Shown: one piece after another, positions 55,578 to 64,000 of the stretch
Layout: each line of letters opens with the position of its first letter
Position numbering within the stretch: the first letter of the stretch is position 1
Source of the DNA: Pictodentalium vernedei
Taxonomy: Eukaryota; Mollusca; Scaphopoda; Dentaliida; Dentaliidae
Direction: 5' to 3'
NCBI GenBank assembly: GCA_031216915.1
Contig: CM062289.1
Coordinates: 249,049,113-249,113,112 of the forward strand
Length of the DNA stretch: 64,000 nt
Made by a program: the position numbers and the translations under genes
The notes under the pieces: generated by a model
The model's database searches: none
Told to the model about the DNA's origin: nothing
What the model saw: only the letters and a program-made list of their open reading frames with translations

Positions 55578-57950
55578 ATGTCTTCCAACAGTGTGCCTCC
55601 GTCGTCACAATTAATGAAGGGCTAGCGGAAAAGTGCTCATGTAATACGCCAATTGCCTAAGAGGACCCTAGTAGGTTCGACGGCCTTTGACGTCCGCTAG
55701 CTCGCCCGGTGTAGCGTCCATTCACCGAATGGTTCGGCAGCCGGGTTCGTCCGTTGCGGTCTAGAAGGAATTTTGGGGTGATGCGAGCACTATAAAATTA
55801 ACTTAATGCACACCCAGTGACGGCGGATCGGAGGGAGAACGGAGGAAGCCTTTTAGTCCGGTTCATAGCTCGTTCCGGTCCATCCGGACGGCAAGCGAGA
55901 GAGGCCCCTCTCTCGGTCAACAACATCTGGCCCCAGATGTTGTGGTACAAATGTGTCGCTAGCGGAGCATACGTCCGTCGCTCGGGACGCTCCGTTGTAT
56001 AGGCAGTCCGCTGAGACTGCTAAGGCTTCCTCTTCTCGTCAGCGCACACGACCGCACCTTGGCTGCGTGACCGCCGATATATTACCAGCTTCGCCGATCA
56101 AGGATTCTTCGGCGACCAGGTCACACCATCCGGCAGCCAGGGATTCGAGACCGATGGACTCCGGACGTTCGCATAGGAAAAGTATGCGGGAGCCATCTGA
56201 TGCGGAGCTGCCCTCGGCGAAGCAGCGATAGACTGCGCCTCCGCAGGTCTCGACGCCGGACATTCTTGTGCACATAGCACAGCTTATCGCAGCATCCCAG
56301 CAGCCGACAGAAACGGTGTCGGATCGAGAATTATCCGACGGCGCTGGGTCGGTAGCCGGGGACACGAGGCCTGCAGACTCCGGACGTTCGCATAGGAAGT
56401 GTGCGGGAGTCAACGTACACGGAGCTTCCGGCGGCAATGCATCGTAAGTCCGCTACTGCACAGGCCTCGGGAACGGACGTGCTTTCCTTAATAGCACAGT
56501 TTATCGCAGCATCCCAGCATCAACTGAATCTGTCGCATATATTTTATCCGACGATGCTGGGTCGGGACGCTCCGCGGAAGCGGGTACGGACGTCCGAAAG
56601 TTTCATCCGGTCCGACGGGATACCGAAAGGGATTCGGAGGATTTCAAGCTTTCCCTTTCGGAACAACATATGCTGCGATGCCGGATAAGAAACTGATAGC
56701 GTCGGTGGACTTAGAAATTTTTGGTTTGGTTCAGGGACATCGTCCCTCAGTTCCGACATAGTCCAATAATGTCACACAAACTTTCGAATTATTGAACGAC
56801 GCTATATATATTATTATTTTATGCTTGCTATCCAAGCATTTCTGGTTTCTTGTTCGAAGAGTTATGGAGATGTCTTTCAAAAGTGTGCCTCTGTCGTCAT
56901 AGTTAATGAAGAGTTAGCGGCAATAAGTGCTCATGGAATATGTCTATCGCTTACGGAGTGACATTCGCTAGCTCACCCGGTGTAGCGTACATTCATCGAA
57001 TGGTTCGGCTGCCGGGTTCGTCCGTTGCGGTCTAGGAAGGAGATTTGGGTGATGCGAGCACTTTAATTACTTTAGTACTCACCCAGTGACGGCAGATTGA
57101 GGACAGATCGGAGGAAGCCTGTTAGTCCGGTTCCTGGCTTGTCCAGGTCCATCCGGGCTGTGAGCGAGAGAGGTTCCTCTCTCGCCCAACAACATAGGGG
57201 ACCGCATGTTGTGGTTCAGATATTTTACATTCGGAGCATATGTCCGTTGCTCGGGACGCTCCGTTATATTGACAGTCCGAGAGACTGTCTTTAATGCTTC
57301 CTCATCCTCACAGCAGGGCACACGACCGCACATTGGCTACGTGACCTCGAGTATCCGATCAGTTTCGGCATTCAGTGATTCCACGGCGAATAGGTCGCGC
57401 CATCCGGTAGCCAAGGGACACGAGGCCTATACACTCCGTTCGCTCGCATATTGGAAGTATGCACGGGGTAACGATCACGGAGCTTCCAGCGGCAATGCAT
57501 CGTAAGACCGCTTCTCCTCAGGCCTCAGTGACGGACGTGCTATCCGAGTTAGCACAGTTGTTTCGCAGCATCCCAGCAATTGACAGTTTCTCGGTCGAAT
57601 CAGGAATTATCCGACGGCGCTGGGTCGGTGCGGTCCGCGGTTGCATCAGCTACGGACGACCGAACGCTTTATAGGGTCCGACAGGATGGCGAAAGGGATT
57701 CGAAAGATTTCGAGTTTTCCCTTTAGTAGTATCGGAAGATGCCTTTCATATCTTCTGGCATTATCTTCCAGTGATTATTATTTCGGACTTCATTGCTGCG
57801 ATCTTGGATAAGAGACTTATAGCGTCATTGGACTCGGATTTTTCGATCGGTACAGGGACATTGTCCCTGACTTACCGACGCAGTCCAATATTGTCATTAC
57901 AACATGTGTTTTATTTTTCGACGCTATATATATATATATATATACAAGCC
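55578..57950 (+). repeat. DIRS gag-like region duplicated in tandem, about 1.29-kb unit
   Basis: GTGCCTCCGTCGTCACA at 55590 recurs as GTGCCTCTGTCGTCATA at about 56883; GGTGTAGCGT(C/A)CATTCA, GGAGGAAGCCT and GCGAGAGAGG(C/T)(C/T)CCTCTCTCG follow in both. A shorter internal repeat (ACTCCGGACGTTCGCATAGG at 56158 and 56378) lies in the first copy. The frames are interrupted, and the gag assignment rests on position only. Confidence 0.7.
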
Positions 57951-58329
57951 TGCTACTAAGCATGATAGTTTAGTTTCTTGTCCGCGTTGCTTATTTCTGC
58001 CATTTTATCATTTTTACAAATAGTTTATTTTGGCAGAGCAGGGCATACCGAGAGTTCATATGCGTCTAGACGGTGTGATTAAAGACTGCATATATTCTTT
58101 TTCGCCGTTTATGTCTTTTCCAATTTCAATGTTGGGAACGACATTATGTATAGTAGACTTAACTTAGACGCTTTATTATACGTAATACGCCTTACTGAGG
58201 CGTTATCATTACGTCTTCAAGAAAAGATTTACGGGATATTATTCTCAATGTAATTTCTTTTGAGGGCAGTAGTTTGTTCACGTATAACTCCGCCCTTCAG
58301 TGACTGATTGGAGTTGGTTAGACGTGACG

Positions 58330-59090
58330 CAGCCCTAGCTACATCCACACGCGTGGATAGTAAGGTTAAGAACTCTCTCAGAGTCGCTTCGTTCTCGGAG
58401 GAGCTTCTCTTCGACGGCAACTTTCCGGCAATCCATGAATTGCTCGATTTATACGTTCTCTTGTCTATCTAGTGTTACAAGAGATTCAGACTGGGGCAAA
58501 CATTCGGTGGTTGACTCAGAGAGTGCCGCCGCAGTTGCCGGACCCGAGTGTGGCTGTTATGACGGTTGCCAGTCAAACAGATTGGGATATATACTGATCC
58601 CTACGGATTCGAAGTGCCAGGGTCTTTGGGTTCCGCAGTCTTTTAGCAATCAGTTTAACTTCCGCGGAATAATGTTTTTTAGGCTTGCTTTATGTCATTG
58701 CATGAACATTATTCAGAAACGCATGCCCAAATTCCTGTCCTTTAATTCGACAGTAGTGGCGTATCTCCGGAACCAGGGAGGCACTCTTTCGTTTCCGTTA
58801 TTCAATTTAATGGAAAGAATCCGTCTGTTGGTTATAGTACACCAAGTTCAGTTTTGGTCCGTCATATTCCGGGTCGTCTGATTGTTTTATCGGACTCCCG
58901 TTCTCTTACGGGTCGCTTGTTGCTGTCAGAATGGACTCTCAACAAACAAGTATTCAATCAGATTTGCTATCTATGGGAGCGCCCAATGATGATTTATTTA
59001 TGACACAGCTTGCTAATCAATTGCAGACGTATGTGTTGGCTTGTCCAGATCTCTGAGCTAATAGTGTTAACGCTCTATTGATCTATAGGA
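58330..59090 (+). pseudogene. DIRS reverse transcriptase tail and RNase H remnant
   Basis: Across frames one reads LRVASFSEELLFDGNFPAIH (the RT connection block), then STVVAYLRNQGGTLSFPLF (RNase H, N/DSTVVAYxxxQGGT), and in the next frame VRHIPGRLIVLSDSRS, LSEWTLNKQVFNQICYLWER. These blocks in this order are characteristic of DIRS-like pol. Frameshifts and stops abound, and the catalytic YxDD part of the RT was not found. Confidence 0.78.
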
Positions 59091-60330
59091 CGGAATGATA
59101 GGATACGCGTATCCTCCGGCGCTGTTGTTTTAGCAGGTATTGCTAAGATAAACAACCACAATACATTTCTGTTGATAGCATCTCTATCTTCACAGAGATC
59201 ATGAGTAATTTACTCTCTTGTCTACTGTGGGTCTTAACGTGAAATCTTCCTCTATGTGAGGATCTTTTTTCACTGGGTAAATCGTGTCATCTTTATCACA
59301 ACCAGCAAGGTCGCAACCTTCATGTATTCCGTTGTGTGGTCCGTATTGCATTGTAAGCACTGTACTGGACGAGCTTTGGACGCGATTTCTTACTATAGGA
59401 GATCCTCTTCTTCGCTATTCTATGCGACTAAAGTGGAGGCTCTTCCGTCGTGGTGTGGGGATCATTATGTTCATATTCTTGATCCCTCCATACTACTCAT
59501 TGCTATTTTTTAGTATACTTGTTTCACAAGATCTACTGCAGCCTGTTATTATTTAGGTTATAGGTTTATGTTACCTCATACCTATGCACTCTACGATAGT
59601 TTACAATTGAGTCTTTTGTCTCTTTATCTAAGTCAGTTAGTAACTTTTTGATAAATAGACTTAGAATCTTTAGATTAAATTCCTATACGGATTTTAACTT
59701 CGGTTCTTATTTAGCTAAGTAATCATTTGAGCCTCTGGAAACAGTAGTTTTCAAATTCTGACCTTTTAGACAGTAATTCTGTTGGTTTCTCTTTTACTGT
59801 AGAGTCAGTGAGTTTCTTGCACTATCGATGGATGATTTTCACTTTCATAGTTTCGGAATCAATACTTCCGTTACTATTTAGGTTGGATTGTTGCATAAGA
59901 GTTAGGCTCCTATTATCCGGAACCTATTATTTTAAGGTCCTTCCGTCTTCGTATGGGCATAGGCCTTTACTCTTTCCGGGTACAGTTTATGTATTTATAA
60001 ACAGATATCTGTTTATTACAAGGGCGTAAGCTTCTTCTGTCTTTGATGTCTAGTAGAAGGACGTTACGCTCCATTTTATTGTTAATGGATTCTATTAACT
60101 ATCGGTACTGCTTATGGTATATCATTGACTTAGCAGTTGTGCTTAAGATTTCGGCTCATGAAGTAAGAGTTCTTCTACTTCTTGGGCTTACATTAATAGT
60201 GTCGCTATTATAGATTTTTGAAGGCCGCTCATTGCGCTCAGCCATCCACATTCATGAATTTTATCTTAGAAATATCGAGTCAATTTCTGGAGGCCTCTTT
60301 TGTTAGGTCTATTATCTACTGCTCAGAATG
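59091..60330 (+). pseudogene. DIRS tyrosine recombinase remnant
   Basis: YAYPPALLFQQVL (59105) closes the pol region. Then come an N-terminal recombinase block (LKWRLFRRGVG, around 59430), a SAHEVRVLL segment (about 60150-60175) that fits the HxxR box, and IHEFYLRNIES (about 60242-60275) that fits the catalytic-tyrosine box (FYLRDI). Multiple stops and frame changes. The YR is what links circular DNA into the genome in this order. Confidence 0.72.
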
Positions 60331-60436
60331 TCATTCACTTAACAGTTGCTACTATAGCTAGGTAGGCTGTCTGTTTCGGCAGTGTCTCCGTTCGGCTGCC
60401 CTCTTCGCTCTGGGCTATTTGACCCAGGGCAAGAAA

Positions 60437-60460
60437 AAGGGGGGGGGGGGGGGGGGGAGG
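60437..60460. repeat. G homopolymer inside DIRS
   Basis: About 20 consecutive G between the recombinase remnant and the internal complementary region. Confidence 0.9.
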
Positions 60461-60933
60461 GTGTTCCCTTGGGTCACCTGTTTTACTATGAAAACAAGGG
60501 GATACCTCCTCCGGAGTTAGTAATTCTGAGCTGTTATTGGGATGGTTGTTTAGTGAGAAGTTTAAGTTTTTAAAATTCATTCAAGTCTTAGTTTTTAAAG
60601 TATAGCTTTTGAATATTGCATATGTCAACGGACATGATTATGCAATTCTCAGACACTTTTAGGAGTATAAGAGTCTCTATTCTCTAGACTTACTTTATTA
60701 TTGGCTTACTTTAAAAATTATTAGTATAAGGATTATATTGGATATTAATAGAGTACATGGATGTATGAAGCTCAAATTTGGAAGGTGTTGTATCTTTCTA
60801 ATTTATCATAAATAAGAAAGATACATGTAAGGCCTATTACTTCTTTTCCCTACAGGGGATGACTCTATTTTATTTTATTGAGCGTATTCCATTTTGCTCT
60901 ATGTCCTTGGCCCTCCAGCCTTTTTACTATTCA

Positions 60934-61020
60934 GCTATGTCTGGGTCATTGGTACAGTATAAAAATGTTAAAAAATTTATAGTAATTTATATATTTTTTA
61001 TACTTACCAATGACCCAGAC
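60934..61020. repeat. DIRS internal complementary region (circle-junction copy)
   Basis: 60934-60966 is the exact reverse complement of the outer 33 bases of the left ITR (54241-54273), and 60967-61020 is the exact reverse complement of the outer 54 bases of the right ITR (61269-61322). The two parts abut at AAAAAT/GTTAAAAA, which is the two element ends joined head to tail. Confidence 0.93.
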
Positions 61021-61093
61021 GGGGATGGCCCTCCCAGGAGTTGGGAACTCTTGCCTCCCCGCTGAGTACATAGCGCTTACCAGGCACTGGTTA

Positions 61094-61322
61094 TTAGAAT
61101 GATAAATGGCGCCAATTTCGGAACGTCCTTGACACTGCGCATGCGCAGTAGGGGCGAAGTGTGGAGGCCCTTTCAGGACATGTTTTCTTTAGTTTTAGAT
61201 GCAAATTTTGGGGATTGGGGGTCAAAATTTGTGTTTGGCCCTATATTTTAAGAGTTAGCACCAGCTATGTCTGGGTCATTGGTAAGTATAAAAAATATAT
61301 AAATTACTATAAATTTTTTAAC
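61094..61322 (-). repeat. DIRS right inverted terminal repeat
   Basis: TTAGAATGATAAATGGCGCC...GGTAAGTATAAAAAATATAT...TTTTTTAAC. Longer than the left ITR at the outer end. Confidence 0.9.
61136..61147. promoter_or_regulatory. NRF1-like palindrome in right ITR
   Basis: TGCGCATGCGCA, preserved identically to 54390-54401 although flanking ITR bases have diverged. It lies about 240 bases upstream of the host exon. Confidence 0.55.
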
Positions 61323-61386
61323 TTTTAGTTTAAAAATTGCAATATTCACATGCAGCAAATAACATTTTTTTTGTATTGTATTTCAG

Positions 61387-62320
61387 GTTTGTTGACAATG
61401 TCCTTGATAGAGGGTGTGGGTGATGAAGTTACAATTATTTTTGGGATTCTTCTCCTAGTTTTACTGTTAACCATTGCATGGATTTCTACTCATACCAGAG
61501 ATATACCCTTCTTCAGTCTTGTCATTGTTGAAATATCTCAGCGGGCAGAACGTAGACAAGCACAACAGAATGCTGCAAACAGTCAACAGAGTGAGCAACA
61601 TGAAACTGAAAACACTGAATTGAGAGATGAATCCATATCTGGGGTTGACCAACAAAGTGAATCTGAAGTGCATCTACCTGAGGAGAACAAGCCATCAGAA
61701 GAGTCATCAAGTACAGTGTCTTCAGATGAGACTGGAGAAACACCAAGTAATGCAACAAGTTGTCATTCACACAGTGAATCAGATAAACTGAATAAGGATG
61801 GTGTAATTCAAATAAAGGATGTGGAAAAAGAAATTCAGGCAGAAACGGGTAATACTACAGAACATGAATGTAAACATTTATCAACAGACAGTGATGCTCC
61901 CAGAGAAGAATCAAATGTTAATTCAAGTATTCTTCTTGACACGGACTTGCGACAGAGACGTATAGCTTTCTTTGAGCAAAAGAAGTCTCCCTCTGATAAA
62001 AGGGAGTTTTCAGTGAATAATGTTGTTGAACATTCTGTAACTACAAGGAATGATCCGGAGCCAGTTGTAAAAACCACCACAGAGCCTTTGGTCTCCCCAG
62101 AAAGTTCCGACACACGTCTTCCATCTCAAACTGACAAAAATCCTTCAGAAGAGAATTTGCACAACAGATCAAAGAGCAGGACAAATGAGCAAGCAGATAC
62201 TTCACATACAACTGAAACTGATGCATTGGATGGAAGTATCAGAGTTCGATTAAAATATCTTAATGATTCCCAGAGACTTGTACTTGCTAAACCAGATGAT
62301 ACCATAGCTCAGTTTCGGAG
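61387..62320 (+). CDS. TMUB1/TMUB2-like protein, internal or first coding exon
   Basis: The exon lies between an acceptor (TTTTTTTTGTATTGTATTTCAG, ending 61386) and a donor (CGGAG/GTGAGT, 62320). The start is the ATG at 61398 (MSLIEGVGDEVTIIFG), since LIEGVGDEVT is the conserved opening of vertebrate TMUB proteins. Residues about 10-30 form a transmembrane helix (IIFGILLLVLLLTIAWIS). A Ser/Glu/Thr-rich, low-complexity linker of about 240 residues follows, longer than in vertebrates, and the exon ends in the first strand-turn of the ubiquitin-like domain (IRVRLKYLNDSQRLVLAKPD, DTIAQFRR). The remaining ubiquitin-like fold and the C-terminal membrane segments must lie in later exons outside the window. 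Vertebrate TMUB proteins sit in the ER and take part in ER-associated degradation; a similar role is inferred. Confidence 0.88.
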
Positions 62321-63162
62321 GTGAGTTCTGAAGTAAAAATGAAATGATTCAGGTCTCCTAACAAACACTAATTTTCATTGCCTGACTCGAATCTTTTTAT
62401 GAGCACGTTACCCAAAAATTATATCCATTTTCCTGAGGATATTTTCACGTCTGGGAGTAGAGATGGGCGGTATTGGAATTTTGAGTTCAGTATCGGTTTC
62501 GGTATTTTTTGGGGGGTATACATTGGTATTGGTTCGGTATTCAGTATGTGACTTACTGAGATTTGCTAATAGTACCAAAGAGGAATTTACATCAGGAAAA
62601 ACAGAATAAGTTGTTGTTGTATCATTCTACCACAATGCAATAAATGACACTACCAATGAGCTCAACAGTGGCATTCTTTTACGACCTCAAATCATATATA
62701 CACTAATTTTATGACTTGTTCTAAATGTACCTTAATATTTAAAGACATATTTCAGGCTTTTGCGATTTCAGATCATGTGCCCTGACCATGCCATCTTTAG
62801 GAGGTCCTGCTGACAATAGACAAAACACCTGGGCAGTGATTTCTAATCAGGTCTTGGCTGCCTTAACAGGCAGCCAAGACTTGACTAGAAATCACTTCTA
62901 AACAATTGGACATGTACGGGTTGTAGTCTAGTTGGAATTCAGTACAGTTGCCCAGTCCATTGAGGGTTAACAGAACTGAAAAGAAAATCAGTCACTTCTT
63001 TCATGAAAATGAACCATTCATCTGTTATCAAGTCTCAACAGGGACTTACAAATAATTTGAAAATTCAGATGGTTTCAGTATTCAACGATTGGTTTGGTTC
63101 GGTTTTTCGGTATCCCCATGATATCCGTATTGTTTGGTTTTTCTGTCTATTGCCCATCTCGA
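62321..63162 (+). other. Intron of the TMUB-like gene; contains a short palindrome
   Basis: No further exon of the ubiquitin-like domain was found. The palindrome at 62834-62897 (AGTGATTTCTAATCAGGTCT with TGGCTGCC and its inverse) shares its core with 53377-53442. A TCGGTTTCGGTATTTTTTGG tract is at about 62492-62550. Confidence 0.55.
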
Positions 63163-63560
63163 TCTGGGAGTCTGGTTGCTCAGTGGGTAGAGCATTGGAC
63201 TTTAAACCAAAAGGTTGACGGTTTGGTCATGACCTTTGATAACTGCATTGTGTCCATGGGTAAGACACTTAAATCCTGATTGCACATGTGTCAGCATGGT
63301 GGCACTCTGTACTAAGGTTTTCTGCACGACGATGTTGCTCTTACCTTCAATCGCTGTTTTTGTTTGTGCAGAGTTAGTAAGCTGGAGTCTCCACTCAGCA
63401 GTGGTAAGCAACTGTCAGACTCTTCAGCTTGGAGAGGCTGATACTTGCTCACCACTGCGTGATGGTTCTCTCCAGGTACTTTGGCTTCCTCCATCCATAA
63501 AAATGTCTGACATGATGTAACCCAGGTTGTGGAAAGTGTGATTAAATCCTGATAAACAAA
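63163..63560 (+). mobile_element. tRNA-headed SINE in the TMUB-like intron
   Basis: Head TTGCTCAGTGGGTAGAGCAT (A box), GGTTTGGTCATGACC (degraded B box), body GCATTGTGTCCATGGGTAAG, ACTAAGGTTTTCTGCACGAC and GGCTTCCTCCATCCATAAAA, tail AAACAAACAAACAA. Contains an internal extra segment with GTGGTAAGCAACTGTCAGAC relative to 12993. Confidence 0.85.
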
Positions 63561-64000
63561 CAAACAATTTACAGGTTTCACTTCAAATACATATAAACTG
63601 TGAATATAGGTTCTACATTTTAGCCCTTTACCCAACCCGCATACAAAATAACACTTTTCAAAGAAATTTCTTGACAGGGTTCCTGCAGGGCCTTGGATTC
63701 AAGGGCTTCCTTGGTTTTGACTAAGGGTCACTCAAGGCCTTGAAATCCCAGGAAATGCGTCACGAGGCTTTGAAAAGCCTTAAATATTCCTGAGATGAAA
63801 ATGCTGATGAGGCACGTAATCATAACTACCTAGTTTTATATGCCAGAGTTTGTGAAGGCATAGTCCTAACTAGGACCCACTGATCATTACCCCTTCCTCT
63901 CACTTCCCTTGTAATGACCAGGGGTCCTAATTAGGACTAGTGAAGTCAGGGCCTTGAAAGTCCTTGAATTTGGCTATTGTTGGGCTTTGAAAATGCTGAA
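63561..64000. other. Intronic or intergenic, no gene seen
   Basis: TTTTAGCCCTTTACCCAAC at 63619 resembles the end of the GTTAACCCTTTACC MITE, but no partner is visible before the window ends. TAGTCCTAACTAGGACCC and GGGTCCTAATTAGGACTAG (63862-63940) form an inverted pair. Confidence 0.4.

Larger units (their letters stand above)
54241..61322 (+). mobile_element. DIRS-type tyrosine-recombinase retrotransposon, structurally complete, coding decayed
   Basis: Inverted terminal repeats (54241-54443 and 61094-61322) and an internal complementary region (60934-61020) bound 7.1 kb. Remnants in the order gag-like, reverse-transcriptase tail, RNase H and tyrosine recombinase lie on the plus strand. There is no conventional target duplication; the right end closes with AAC and the base triplet left of the other end is AAT. 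These features are those of the DIRS order, which integrates a circular DNA by recombinase. Stops and frameshifts throughout mean it is dead as a coding unit. Confidence 0.88.

Noticed and set aside
56039..57333. Minus-strand frames of 80-130 codons inside the DIRS element
   Set aside because: Antisense to the duplicated gag-like region; composition follows the GC-rich sense strand and no domain is seen.
54241..61322. Foldback or simple LTR retrotransposon
   Set aside because: Terminal repeats are inverted, not direct, and the internal complementary region plus recombinase and DIRS-type RNase H blocks fit the DIRS order better.

Overview
This is a metazoan nuclear window, gene-poor and built almost entirely of mobile elements. 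Spliced genes with GT/AG introns, 5S- and tRNA-headed SINEs, a DIRS retrotransposon, FLYWCH/PHD-type MULE transposases, long CA/TC microsatellites and low GC all point to an invertebrate. The short repeats that end in GACGGAC-type motifs beside a TAGCTCA hairpin, or that begin TTTTATCCCCCT, resemble repeats I associate with marine lophotrochozoans, especially bivalve molluscs. That placement is an inference, not a demonstration.

Only one host gene is visible. At the right edge (61387-62320) lies a coding exon of a TMUB1/TMUB2-like transmembrane and ubiquitin-like protein. It has a splice acceptor and donor; the rest of the gene lies outside the window. A DIRS-type tyrosine-recombinase retrotransposon of about 7.1 kb (54241-61322) ends only 64 bases before this exon. 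Its coding capacity is decayed, but its structural parts are exceptionally clear: unequal inverted terminal repeats and an internal complementary region that reads as a circle junction.

The most interesting content is a group of Mutator-like (MULE) DNA transposons between 4.7 and 53 kb. Autonomous-type and non-autonomous members share three traits. They make 8-bp target-site duplications (seven elements examined, four perfect pairs among M0a, M2, M3 and M4, one perfect pair in X copy 1, two imperfect). Their ends begin GG or GA. In most of them the terminal inverted repeats are arrays of a short minisatellite whose core is GGACGANTCGG or a variant (GGACAACTCGTACC, GCGGACGA...). The transposase gene of one copy (39354-42035, minus) reads as PHD finger, FLYWCH finger and MULE DDE domain over five exons, with three premature stops. 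Another copy (24034-25564) is compact and keeps an uninterrupted 328-codon transposase frame. The copies are nested: element X copy 2 (38919-45143) has received M2 six bases inside its end and M3 in its middle, and the other X copy (4770-6198) supplies the empty site.

Other layers are: a retroposed element carrying only an ORF1-like 255-residue frame, with a 15-bp target duplication (32260-33213) and a truncated sister at 16.1-16.3 kb; LINE fragments with related 3' tails; a SINE superfamily with interchangeable 5S rRNA and tRNA heads; several long inverted-repeat/foldback elements; and long non-coding elements made of tandem subunits (7.1-9.2, 10.0-11.7, 16.6-18.6, 29.0-30.7 and 46.2-46.8 kb).

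Region by region: 0-4.7 kb repeats and LINE scraps; 4.7-6.2 X copy 1; 7-11.7 subunit-type elements; 12-22.5 SINEs, repeats and an 803-bp inverted-repeat element; 23-26.6 nested MULEs; 27.4-28.5 foldbacks; 29-31.8 repeats; 31.9-35.9 MULE M1; 37.2-38.4 MITE and SINE; 38.9-45.1 the nested X/M2/M3 complex; 46-51 repeats and MITEs; 51.8-53 MULE M4; 54.2-61.3 DIRS; 61.4-64 host gene exon and intron.
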